The notes beneath the pieces are model-generated. The model searched no databases, had not been told where the DNA came from, and was given only the letters and a program-made list of their open reading frames with translations. A stretch of 37,101 nt of DNA from Snodgrassella alvi_G (GTDB taxonomy: Bacteria; Pseudomonadota; Gammaproteobacteria; Burkholderiales; Neisseriaceae): positions 1 through 37,101 of the forward strand of contig CAMLCH010000025.1 in assembly GCA_946478525.1 (NCBI GenBank). Reading direction: 5' to 3'. Below are positions 17,945-26,277 of the stretch, piece after piece. The stretch's first letter is position 1. Every line of letters starts with the position of its first letter. Made by a program: the position numbers and the translations under genes.

Positions 17945-19786
17945 TCATTCAACCCATGGGTTCGATTGCTTTAAAGACAGATCTTGGATTTTTTGCAGTA
18001 CAATAGGGCCATGATCCAGTAAAAAATCACTGCTATGATCACTTAGATTTTGGTGTTTTAACTCCACGATGACTTGAGCACAAAATTTTTCAATTTCAAT
18101 CGAACGTAGCTCTAAGGGCGTATTCAGAAAGTTATTGAAAAAGTGATAAGAATAATTACCTAAGATCGGTAATGGTTGCATTGCTTTATGCATCCATTTA
18201 TAAAATGGTTTGTAGCGATTATTGAGTAAAAAAATTAATGAAATACTGGCGTCAATAAAGGCAGCGCTACTGGCATTGGTTGCTACTAGATCATGGCGTT
18301 TTAATGATCGCTGAAAATTATATTGTCCTGCTTGCGCAATCGTCATTAACCGAGCGGAGATTTTTTTCAAACGAATGTCTTCAGGATAACCTTGTAATAA
18401 ATGATTTCTGATTTTGCTGAATTTGCCTGATGGGTCATAAAAGACACATCCATTAGTGGCTGCGGCTAAATAACTTTCAGGTATTATGCGCCATTCATTT
18501 AAAGTTTGTGGAGGGTGAGAAAAACCTAAATAACGTTGATAAAATTTATTGATATCATAAATTGCAGATTGTGTTTGTCCCCATTCACTTTGATGTATTT
18601 CATAGCCTTCGAAGCGCTTAGGTAGAGTATTTAATAATTTTTGCAAGCGTTCTTGTAATATTAAATAATCGTCTTCAGTTAACCACACCATGATTCTGGG
18701 ACCAAAATCGTGATCCTGTGAATACTCATCGTCAAATCCGAAACATTCTGATCCTTCTCCCACCAGACCCATGGCCATTTGCTCAAGCTCTGTGACGGAA
18801 AACGCTTTTTGCATGGCAGGGAAAACGACTGCATCAAAGTAGCGTCGGCAAAGATTCATGCCAAAACCATTGACTTGCCTTTGTTCTTCGGTTTTATGAT
18901 TAAATGTCAGTAATGAATTAACGATATCGTCAATTAAGGATTTCGAAATGACAGTTGATTTATCTGCAGCGATTTTTTCCAGCTTGTGGTCAATCTGAGC
19001 AATATTACTAAGTGTAGATTTATAGACATCACTCTCAGATCCGAATACTTTTAGGTTAACGGTTTTCGCTTGCAGAAAAAGTGCTTTAGCTTCGGTAAAG
19101 TCTTCAATTTGGTAATATAAGCTGGCTAAATTATTCAAAGCATTGGCATAAAGAGGATGCTCTACACCAACCTGTTTTTGGTAAAGTGTCAGGACTGCTT
19201 GCGATATTTCGATAGCTTTATCTATTTTATCCGTCTGACCATAAACACTGGCAATATTACTTAATGTAGTGGCATAAGCAATGGGGTGTTCCTGTTTTTG
19301 GCTCTCTAAGGCATTTAAGCAAGTTTGATGCAATTGTAATGCATCGTCATAACGATGCATATCCTGATAAACCAAACCCAGATTATTCTTAGCACTTAAA
19401 GTGAGAAAATGCGTATCACCCACTGTTGATTGATAACTTTCTATAACCGCAAGAAATAAGCCTTCTGCCTGGGTAAAGTTTTTTGTCAAACGATACAAGC
19501 CAGCAAGGTTGTTAAGTACAGTTGTTGTATTCGGATCTTTAGCACCTAATGTTTGGGATAATATATCTGCAGCTTGAATGAAAAGTGGCTCTGCTTTTTC
19601 AAATTGACTCAGATGACGATAAATACCAGCCAAGTCATTAAGAGCAATAGCATATTCTGTACTTTTATCACCAAACTGAATTTTACTAAGATCGACCAGT
19701 TCATTAGTTAGCGGTAGCCTATCCAGATAGTTATTCTGGAGAGCATGGATTTGTTGTTGAAGCTTCTCAATTTTACTGATCATCAT
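17945..19786 (-). CDS. TPR-repeat protein with DUF4037 nucleotidyltransferase-like domain
   Basis: 613 residues, two parts. Residues about 40-270 hold six tetratricopeptide repeats of the kinesin-light-chain type with exact 42-residue spacing (repeat cores at 52, 94, 136, 178, 220 and 262, 'NNLAGLY'-like). Residues about 310-600 are a DUF4037 domain: 'GEGSECFGFDDEYSQDHDFGP' near 343-363 has the Gly-Ser and spaced acidic residues of the nucleotidyltransferase superfamily (D358, D360), and the helical 'RLMTIAQAGQYNF' and 'FLLNNRYKPFYKWMH' follow. It may transfer a nucleotide to a protein or small molecule; the target is unknown. Translationally coupled to the DUF4125 gene. 130 bases separate it from the winged-helix gene, so an internal promoter is possible. 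Confidence 0.8.
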   Translation of the reverse strand: MMISKIEKLQQQIHALQNNYLDRLPLTNELVDLSKIQFGDKSTEYAIALNDLAGIYRHLSQFEKAEPLFIQAADILSQTLGAKDPNTTTVLNNLAGLYRLTKNFTQAEGLFLAVIESYQSTVGDTHFLTLSAKNNLGLVYQDMHRYDDALQLHQTCLNALESQKQEHPIAYATTLSNIASVYGQTDKIDKAIEISQAVLTLYQKQVGVEHPLYANALNNLASLYYQIEDFTEAKALFLQAKTVNLKVFGSESDVYKSTLSNIAQIDHKLEKIAADKSTVISKSLIDDIVNSLLTFNHKTEEQRQVNGFGMNLCRRYFDAVVFPAMQKAFSVTELEQMAMGLVGEGSECFGFDDEYSQDHDFGPRIMVWLTEDDYLILQERLQKLLNTLPKRFEGYEIHQSEWGQTQSAIYDINKFYQRYLGFSHPPQTLNEWRIIPESYLAAATNGCVFYDPSGKFSKIRNHLLQGYPEDIRLKKISARLMTIAQAGQYNFQRSLKRHDLVATNASSAAFIDASISLIFLLNNRYKPFYKWMHKAMQPLPILGNYSYHFFNNFLNTPLELRSIEIEKFCAQVIVELKHQNLSDHSSDFLLDHGPIVLQKIQDLSLKQSNPWVE

Positions 19787-19916
19787 TGTTTCTGAAATCC
19801 CATGAAAACGGAACTGTAATTAAAGATTAATTAGCATTCATTTTAAATTATTTACAGTATATCATTTGAAAAAATAAAATAATTCAAAAAATACAGTCCG
19901 CAAATACCATGGTGCA

Positions 19917-20198
19917 TTAATGTTTATATGAACTCGGTATATAGGTGTCTACCGCCGCTTTTCCATCATCCGTGATAACATAACTCAATAATAATTCGTT
20001 TTGGTCATTCAATTCATATTTAGACAGAGTGAGCAAGCCATTGGCTTCTAAAGCCATAAGGTGTTCTAAATACATTTTTGGATTAAATTGTTTCTCATGA
20101 CCGTAGTCAGACTTTAGTCCCGCCATGACTTGTTCCACATTAGATTCGCCATATAGATAAATGTAATTTAATACTGCCATGCGTGTAGGTAATAGCAT
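19917..20198 (-). CDS. small winged-helix DNA-binding protein
   Basis: 93 residues from the ATG at 20198, chosen because AAAAGGAAA lies eight bases upstream; a longer form starting at 20228 would overlap the transporter gene. The pattern 'MAVLNYIYLYGESNVEQVMAGL', 'NPKMYLEHLMALEANGLLTL', then 'LLLSYVITDDGKAAVDTYI' is that of a winged helix with a beta wing ('Y.ITDDGK.A'), close to the PadR/MarR style of small regulators. It follows the transporter stop by one base. By position it is a candidate regulator of the divergent choline-lyase operon and of its own operon. Exact family not identified. Confidence 0.6.
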   Translation of the reverse strand: MLLPTRMAVLNYIYLYGESNVEQVMAGLKSDYGHEKQFNPKMYLEHLMALEANGLLTLSKYELNDQNELLLSYVITDDGKAAVDTYIPSSYKH

Positions 20199-20199
20199 A

Positions 20200-21198
20200 T
20201 TAATTTTCCTTTTTTCTGAACAAATCAAGAGGATTCATGGCAACTAAAACAGAACCAATAAAGATAATGATGGAACCGGTAATGATGGTGAAAGTAATTT
20301 CCTGTCCTAAGAACATGATACTGAATAACACGCCCCAGAAGGTATAAGTAACATTCAATGAACTACCAATTGCCACCCCGACCATGGTATTTGATTTGTA
20401 CCAGGTGAGAAAAGAAACTGCTGCGCTAAAGCCAGCAATAGCCAGCCATATAACTGGTGTTACTGCGACAAAAGTATCTATAAACAGAGGAAATGCTGAG
20501 GCGAAAATGAAAGCAATCAATAAAGTAGTTATCCCAGAAATTAACTGACGTAAATTGACCACTACGTCAGCATCAAGCATGGAACCGCCAAAACTGGCAA
20601 ACACACCTTCAAGTCCCCATGCAATGGCTGCAACAGTGGCAAATATCACTCCTAGGGTAAATTGTTCTGCACCTTCCGGTTTTACTAAATTAAGAATAAT
20701 TGCGCCGGCTGCGATGACAAACATGCCCACTACGATGCGCTTGGTGGGTTTTTGTTTTAAAAATATCCAGGCAAATAAGGCACCAAATAAGCCTGTTGTG
20801 GCTGAAATAGGAATGGCATATGCACCAGCCATTTGTAAACTAATTAAAAAAGTGCCATTGGCTACAGGTCCTCCAAGCAGAAAGCCTATAATCATAATTT
20901 TTCCAGGCTTGGTTTTTAGCGTACGCCCTAATTCTGCCAAACGTCCTGTGGCTTTTATATAAATCAGTAACCAAATGCCTGCAAATAAATCGTTTAATCC
21001 AGATAATATAAAGGGAACAGCCAGAAGACCTAGTGCTGCTATGGTTGCGGGGTCATAACATCCTCGGGCAACAACCACTAACGTTGCAAATATTCCATAA
21101 GTTAGACCTGAAATAACACCATTGATGACGCCCTTTTTTTGAAACGTACTACTCAGCTGTTTCATTTTGGTTGTAGCAAGATTAGTTCTATCGTTCAT
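20200..21198 (-). CDS. DMT/EamA-family transporter, LicB-like (candidate choline permease)
   Basis: 332 residues with about ten hydrophobic segments and two EamA halves, a polytopic inner-membrane carrier. Motifs such as 'LLGGPVANGTFLISLQMAG', 'IAWGLEGVFASFG', 'VNLRQLISG' and 'SSLNVTYTFWGVLFSIMFLG' resemble, from memory, the LicB choline permeases of Haemophilus and pneumococcus ('AWGSES...SSFAM', 'LNVSYVVWTVLFAVVFLG'). Position opposite a choline trimethylamine-lyase operon supports choline import; export of trimethylamine is the alternative. AAGGGAAAG precedes the ATG. First gene of the minus-strand operon leading to the winged-helix, DUF4037 and DUF4125 genes. Substrate is inferred, not shown. 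Confidence 0.8.
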   Translation of the reverse strand: MNDRTNLATTKMKQLSSTFQKKGVINGVISGLTYGIFATLVVVARGCYDPATIAALGLLAVPFILSGLNDLFAGIWLLIYIKATGRLAELGRTLKTKPGKIMIIGFLLGGPVANGTFLISLQMAGAYAIPISATTGLFGALFAWIFLKQKPTKRIVVGMFVIAAGAIILNLVKPEGAEQFTLGVIFATVAAIAWGLEGVFASFGGSMLDADVVVNLRQLISGITTLLIAFIFASAFPLFIDTFVAVTPVIWLAIAGFSAAVSFLTWYKSNTMVGVAIGSSLNVTYTFWGVLFSIMFLGQEITFTIITGSIIIFIGSVLVAMNPLDLFRKKEN

Positions 21199-21398
21199 AA
21201 CTTTCCCTTATCACAATTGCTAAAAAGTTTTGGGTACGTTTATGTATTACTTAATAACTTCAATCTAAAATGCAACCATACTCAATTTAGCAGTTTACCT
21301 GAGCTTAGTAATGAAAATGAGTTTAACAAAACATAAATATTATTTATATTGATTTACAACAAATAAACTAGACAGTATTTAAAATATGTTAATTAAAT

Positions 21399-21412
21399 TT
21401 GATCTAGAACAT
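21399..21412 (+). promoter_or_regulatory. possible FNR-type site in the divergent promoter region
   Basis: TTGAT-CTAG-AACAT matches 8 of 10 positions of the FNR palindrome TTGAT-N4-ATCAA. A weak -10 candidate (TATTCT, about 21437-21442) follows at a distance fitting class II activation near -41. The 301-base gap (21199-21499) separates the divergent transporter and BMC genes and otherwise holds only AT-rich DNA. Anaerobic control would suit an oxygen-sensitive glycyl radical enzyme, but the match is modest. Confidence 0.3.
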
Positions 21413-21499
21413 AATTATGTAAAATTAGTATGTTTTTATTCTTAAAAAATTGTTAATGTTATCCCTAAATTTCGTGATTAATTCATCAGGAATGGTGAT

Positions 21500-22105
21500 A
21501 TGAAATCTAATTCGTCAGCATTAGGTTTAATACAAACCTTAGGGATGGTTCCAGCTATTTACGGTGCCGATAAGATGCTTAAAGCAGGTAGCGTTGATTT
21601 AGTTGGGTATGAAAATATTGGTTCGACATTGGTCGCCATTATCGTACGCGGAGATGTTGCTGCAGTAGAAGCCGCTGTAGCAGCTGGTAAAGAAGCTGCC
21701 TCTTCGATTGGTGATTTGACCGGTGCCAATGTTATGCCAAGAGCTATTACAGGTGTTCACCAAATAGTCTCTTTGCATGCAGCTGATCCATTCGATAGCC
21801 AATATTTTTCTCAGGCGTTAGGTCTGGTTGAAACTTTTGGTATTGTCGATGCGCTGGAAGCTGCAGATGTAATGATTAAAAGTTCCAGCGTTGATCTCAT
21901 AGGTTATGAAAATGTAGCATCAGGCTATATTTCTATTTTAGTTCAGGGTGATGTTGAAGCCTGCAACACTGCAGTAAATGCAGGTGTGTCTGCCGTTGAA
22001 CGGATAAATTCTAAAGCTTACAGCTCTACTGTCATTTCTTCACCACACCCTATGCTTAAACAAATTGTCGATTGTTATTCGTTAGAAAAATTATTGGGTA
22101 AATAA
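21500..22105 (+). CDS. tandem-domain microcompartment shell protein (BMC-T)
   Basis: 201 residues with two BMC domains in canonical order: about 6-82 ('ALGLIQTLGMVPAIYGADKM', 'SVDLVGYENIGSTLVAIIV') and about 106-182 ('ALGLVETFGIVDALEAADVM', 'SVDLIGYENVASGYISILVQ'). Such proteins form trimers that occupy hexagonal tiles of microcompartment shells, often with a gated or metal-binding central pore. The Cys that ligates the pore Fe-S cluster in PduT-type proteins is not seen; the segment after 'YEN' reads I-G-S in domain 1. The tail 'VISSPHPMLKQIV' matches the BMC-T C-terminus. It is the only shell gene in the window: no BMC-H hexamer and no pentameric vertex protein. First gene of the cut operon, with AGGA upstream of the ATG. 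Confidence 0.93.
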   Translation: MKSNSSALGLIQTLGMVPAIYGADKMLKAGSVDLVGYENIGSTLVAIIVRGDVAAVEAAVAAGKEAASSIGDLTGANVMPRAITGVHQIVSLHAADPFDSQYFSQALGLVETFGIVDALEAADVMIKSSSVDLIGYENVASGYISILVQGDVEACNTAVNAGVSAVERINSKAYSSTVISSPHPMLKQIVDCYSLEKLLGK

Positions 22106-22124
22106 TTTTCAAAAGGATAAGAAA

Positions 22125-23573
22125 ATGCTTGAGGATAAAGACCTGGTATCAATTCAGCAAGCAAGGATTCTGGCTGAAAATGCAGCCCATGCTCAGGCTA
22201 AGCTCGCGTTGTTTGAGCAAAAAAAGCTTAACCAGATCATCACAGCCATAGCCAGTGCTCTATTACCTCATTTAGATTATTTAGCCAAGCTATCCCATGA
22301 AGAAACTGACTTTGGCGCTATTGAAGATAAAAAAATAAAAAATAAATTTGCTACCAAAAATGTTCTTGATGCTATTTTACCCATTCATTGTGTTGGTGTG
22401 ATTGATGAAGATGAGAAAAATAAAATAGCCAAAATTGGTGTAGCCATTGGGGTGATTGCTGCTTTTTGTCCTGTAACCAGCCCTGTCTCCACCACCATTT
22501 ATAAAACTTTGATTGCGATTAAAGCTGGTAATGCCATTGTATTTTCTTTGCATCCACGGGCAAAGAAGTCCATGCAGGCCGTCTTAGATATCATGATTAA
22601 CGCAGCAGTCGATGCCGGTTTACCTGAAGGTGCTATTTCTTATTTAACTGTTATAGATAAAAAAGGCGCATTTGAGCTAATGAACTGTCCGGCAGTCAAA
22701 TTAATCATGATTACCGGTATACCCAATTTGCGTGAAGCCGCTAAACAAAGTGGTAAGCTATTAATTTATGGTGGTGCTGCGAATAGTCTGGTGTTTATAG
22801 AACGCAGTGCAAACATCAAAAAAGCTGTCCAAGATATTATCCAAAGTAAAAATTTTGATTTTGGTATTGCGACTTCAGCTGAGCAGTCTGTGGTGGTTGA
22901 TACGCAGATTGCTTCAGAAGTTGAAGCAGAATTTAAACGAAATGGCGCTTATTTTTTAAGTCAGGAAGAATGTGACGTATTAGAAAAAATATTCTTTCAT
23001 GTAGATGGTCGTCCAAAAAAAGATGCCATAGGTAAATCACCACAGTATTTGGCTAAACGTGGTGGATTCACTATTCCAGAAAATACTAAATTACTGATCG
23101 CAAAACTGGCACATGTATCCCGAACCAGTATGTTTTCCAAAGAATTATTGGCACCTGTCATTGCCTATTATCTTGAAGATGACTGGCAACATGCATGTGA
23201 AAAGTGTTTAGAGTTGCTAATTGTCGAACGAAATGCTCATGCGCTAGTAATACATTCAAATGACGTAAACATAATAAAAGAATTTGCATTGAAAAAACCC
23301 GTAGGACGCTTACTGGTTAATACATCTTCTACATTCGGCTGTATTGGCATGACGACAAACTTATTCCCCGCATTAACTCTGGGAAGTATGACCATAGGTG
23401 CAGGTATTGCTAACGATAATATATCGCCAATGAATTTAGTTTATACCCGCATGGTGGGTTATGAAACTAAATCTATGCCCCAAACAGCCCAGACACAAAA
23501 CGTATCGGCTGAGTCAAATGCTCAACAAATACATCACATTGTCCACGACATATTAGAGCAGTTTTTTAGGTAA
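22125..23573 (+). CDS. CoA-acylating aldehyde dehydrogenase homologue lacking the catalytic cysteine
   Basis: 482 residues, homologous to the acetaldehyde dehydrogenases of glycyl-radical microcompartments (CutF/EutE/PduP) and the first half of AdhE, which turn acetaldehyde, CoA and NAD+ into acetyl-CoA. Family stretches: 'HEETDFGAIEDKKIKNKFA' (about 59-77), 'SPVSTTIYKTLIAIKAGNAI', 'DAGLPEGAISYL', and 'NDNISPMNLV' near the C-terminus. At the active site, where relatives read FDNG-x-x-C-A-S-E-Q, this protein reads FDFGIATSAEQ: Thr250 (codon ACT at 22872-22874) takes the place of the nucleophilic Cys, and no other Cys is close by. The C-terminus after an S/Q/N-rich linker ends in an amphipathic helix 'AQQIHHIVHDILEQFF' that looks like an encapsulation peptide. 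AAGGATAAG precedes the start. Acylating activity is doubtful; a structural or altered role is possible. Confidence 0.85.
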   Translation: MLEDKDLVSIQQARILAENAAHAQAKLALFEQKKLNQIITAIASALLPHLDYLAKLSHEETDFGAIEDKKIKNKFATKNVLDAILPIHCVGVIDEDEKNKIAKIGVAIGVIAAFCPVTSPVSTTIYKTLIAIKAGNAIVFSLHPRAKKSMQAVLDIMINAAVDAGLPEGAISYLTVIDKKGAFELMNCPAVKLIMITGIPNLREAAKQSGKLLIYGGAANSLVFIERSANIKKAVQDIIQSKNFDFGIATSAEQSVVVDTQIASEVEAEFKRNGAYFLSQEECDVLEKIFFHVDGRPKKDAIGKSPQYLAKRGGFTIPENTKLLIAKLAHVSRTSMFSKELLAPVIAYYLEDDWQHACEKCLELLIVERNAHALVIHSNDVNIIKEFALKKPVGRLLVNTSSTFGCIGMTTNLFPALTLGSMTIGAGIANDNISPMNLVYTRMVGYETKSMPQTAQTQNVSAESNAQQIHHIVHDILEQFFR

Positions 23574-23598
23574 TTGGAACTAAACAGGAGATTAAGCA

Positions 23599-26250
23599 AT
23601 GAGTATCCAAGAGTTATCAGAAAAAATAGCTGATATCATTAGTCAATCTGGCCCTAATGGAATCAACGATCTTTCCAGACAGGTTGAGGAAGCAACTGCT
23701 GGTTTATCATCCGAAGAAAAAGCTTTTGTAAAATCTTTTTTTGATAAAATAAAAGATGAAATGCAACAAATTGAATCACATTCTTCTCAAGCTGTCTCCA
23801 GTTCACTAGCTTCCAATACTAATAACAATAGCAACTATCTAAATTACAGTAACACTCAGGAAATGGGCGTACCTAATGGCCCTACTGAACGTCATGTGAA
23901 ACTAAAGGAAAAATTCCTGACCCATGTGCCTTCCATTACCACACATCGTGCTCGGGTTATGACGGAAGTCTTTAAGGAATATCAGGGATATCCGATCAGT
24001 ATTTTGCGCGGTAAATCCTTTAAGCGATGCTGTGAAAGAGCACCACTTGTAATTCAAGATCATGAACTGATAGTTGGCGCACCAAATGGTGCCCCTAGAG
24101 CTGGTTCTTTTTCTCCCGATATATCCTGGCGTTGGCTGCGGGATGAGTTAGACACGATTGGTGATCGTCCTCAAGATCCATTTTATATTTCCGAAGCAGA
24201 TAAAAAAATCATGCGGGAGGAATTATTCCCATTCTGGGAAGGTAAATCAATAGATGAGCTTTGTGAAGGACAATTCCGTGACGCTGGTGTCTGGGAAATC
24301 TCTGGCGAATCATTTGTTTCTGACTGCTCTTATCATGCCTTAAATGGTGGTGGTGACTCTAACCCTGGCTATGATGTGATCCTGATGAAAAAGGGTATGC
24401 TGGATATCCAAAGAGAAGCTCAGGAACATTTAGATAAATTAGATTATGACAACCCAGAAGATATCGATAAAATTTATTTTTATAAATCAATAATCGATAC
24501 CACTGAAGGTGTGATGATTTATGCGCGCAGGATGTCCGAGTATGCTGCTGAACTGGCTGCAAAAGAAACTAATCCTAAACGTAAACAAGAATTACTGAAA
24601 ATTTCTGAAGTTAATGCACGTGTACCTGCTCATAAACCTGAAACATTCTGGGAGGCCATTCAGGCAGTATGGACAGTTGAATCATTATTGGTTGTAGAAG
24701 AAAATCAAACCGGTATGTCTATTGGCCGTGTCGATCAATACATGTATCCATACTATAAAGCAGACATTGATGCCGGACGCTTAACCAATTATGAAGCCTT
24801 TGATTTGGCTGGTTGTATGTTAATTAAAATGTCAGAAATGATGTGGATAACGAGCGAAGGCAGTTCTAAATTCTTTGCTGGTTATCAACCATTTGTGAAC
24901 ATGTGTGTAGGCGGGGTAAACCGAAACGGACAAGATGCTACGAATGAGCTGACCTATTTATTAATGGATGCAGTACGCCATGTTAAAATTTATCAGCCAT
25001 CTTTAGCTGCACGTGTGCATAATCGTTCGCCTCAAGAATACATGAAAAAAATTGTTGATGTTATTCGTGCAGGTATGGGCTTTCCCGCAATCCATTTTGA
25101 TGATACCCATATCAAAATGATGTTAGCAAAAGGTGTTTCCGTTGAAGATGCTCGTGATTATTGCTTGATGGGCTGTGTCGAACCACAGAAATCAGGAAGA
25201 TTGTATCAATGGACATCTACTACCTATACCCAGTGGCCAATATGTATTGAAGTAGCGTTAAATCGTGGTGTACCTCTGTGGTACGGAAAACAGGTATGCC
25301 CGGATTTAGGGGATATTTCACAATTTGATACCTATGAAAAATTTGAAGCAGCAGTAAAAGAACAAATTAAATATGTGACGAAATTGTCCAGTATTGCCAC
25401 TGTGATTACTCAGCGCGTCCATCGCGATGTAGCACCCAAACCATTAATGTCAATGATGTATGAAGGCTGTATGGAATCCGGCAAGGATGTTTGTGCTGGT
25501 GGTGCTATGTATAATTTTGGCCCTGGGGTAGTCTGGAGTGGATTAGCGACCTATGTTGACTCAATGGCTGCAATCAAAAAGCTGGTTTATGATGAGAAAA
25601 AATATACCTTACAACAATTGAATGAAGCGTTAAAAGCTGACTTTGTTGGCTACGAAGAAATTCATAAAGATTGTTTAGCGGCGCCAAAATATGGTAATGA
25701 CGATGATTATGTTGATGCAATTGCATCAGATTTGGTGGCATTTACCGAAGCAGATCATCATAAATATAAAACTTTATTTTCTGTATTAACTCATGGCACT
25801 TTATCCATTTCTAATAATACACCTTTAGGGCAAATACTGGGTGCTTCTGCTAATGGTCGACGCGCATGGTCGCCATTATCTGATGGTATTAGTCCGACAC
25901 AGGGTGCAGATTTTAAAGGTCCTACCGGCATTATTAAGAGCGTTTCTAAAATGGCTAATGACAACATGAACATGGGGATGGTTCATAACTTTAAACTCAT
26001 GTCTGGTTTATTAGACACGCCAGAAGGTGAAAATGGATTAATTACCTTATTGCGCACGGCCAGTATATTGGGTAATGGTGAAATGCAATTTAATTACTTA
26101 GATAATGATGTTTTAATTGATGCCCAAAAACATCCTGAAAAACATCGCGATTTGGTTGTACGCGTAGCCGGTTACAGCGCATTCTTTATTGAGCTGTGCA
26201 AAGATGTTCAGGATGAGATTATTAGTCGAACTGTGTTACGTAGCTTTTAA
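23599..26250 (+). CDS. cutC: choline trimethylamine-lyase (glycyl radical enzyme)
   Basis: 883-residue glycyl radical enzyme that cleaves choline to trimethylamine and acetaldehyde without oxygen. Radical glycine G858 lies in 'RVAGYSAFF'; thiyl cysteine C526 and E528 in 'GCVEPQ'. Numbering offset from the D. alaskensis enzyme is a constant 37: its Y208, D216, F395, C489, E491, T502 and G821 correspond here to Y245, D253, F432, C526, E528, T539 and G858, all conserved. That separates it from pyruvate formate-lyase, glycerol and propanediol dehydratases. The N-terminus has an extra helix (residues 3-15, 'IQELSEKIADIIS'), a second helical part (22-58) and an S/N-rich linker (60-88), suggestive of a microcompartment-targeting tag. 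AGGAG precedes the ATG. Third gene of the operon, followed by its activase. Confidence 0.95.
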   Translation: MSIQELSEKIADIISQSGPNGINDLSRQVEEATAGLSSEEKAFVKSFFDKIKDEMQQIESHSSQAVSSSLASNTNNNSNYLNYSNTQEMGVPNGPTERHVKLKEKFLTHVPSITTHRARVMTEVFKEYQGYPISILRGKSFKRCCERAPLVIQDHELIVGAPNGAPRAGSFSPDISWRWLRDELDTIGDRPQDPFYISEADKKIMREELFPFWEGKSIDELCEGQFRDAGVWEISGESFVSDCSYHALNGGGDSNPGYDVILMKKGMLDIQREAQEHLDKLDYDNPEDIDKIYFYKSIIDTTEGVMIYARRMSEYAAELAAKETNPKRKQELLKISEVNARVPAHKPETFWEAIQAVWTVESLLVVEENQTGMSIGRVDQYMYPYYKADIDAGRLTNYEAFDLAGCMLIKMSEMMWITSEGSSKFFAGYQPFVNMCVGGVNRNGQDATNELTYLLMDAVRHVKIYQPSLAARVHNRSPQEYMKKIVDVIRAGMGFPAIHFDDTHIKMMLAKGVSVEDARDYCLMGCVEPQKSGRLYQWTSTTYTQWPICIEVALNRGVPLWYGKQVCPDLGDISQFDTYEKFEAAVKEQIKYVTKLSSIATVITQRVHRDVAPKPLMSMMYEGCMESGKDVCAGGAMYNFGPGVVWSGLATYVDSMAAIKKLVYDEKKYTLQQLNEALKADFVGYEEIHKDCLAAPKYGNDDDYVDAIASDLVAFTEADHHKYKTLFSVLTHGTLSISNNTPLGQILGASANGRRAWSPLSDGISPTQGADFKGPTGIIKSVSKMANDNMNMGMVHNFKLMSGLLDTPEGENGLITLLRTASILGNGEMQFNYLDNDVLIDAQKHPEKHRDLVVRVAGYSAFFIELCKDVQDEIISRTVLRSF

Positions 26251-26277
26251 TCATAAACAGTGAAGTAGGGATAGGCA

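Noticed and set aside
20215..20228. The 14-mer CTGAACAAATCAAG occurs here and again at 27607-27620, which might mark recombination ends of the cut block.
   Set aside because: One copy is inside the transporter coding end rather than at a border; a shared 14-mer is expected by chance in 37 kb of AT-rich DNA.
23599..26250. The glycyl radical enzyme could be pyruvate formate-lyase or a diol dehydratase.
   Set aside because: It has a single Cys followed by V-E in 'GCVEP' rather than the Cys-Cys pair of pyruvate formate-lyase, and the choline-pocket residues D253, Y245, F432 and T539 fit CutC.
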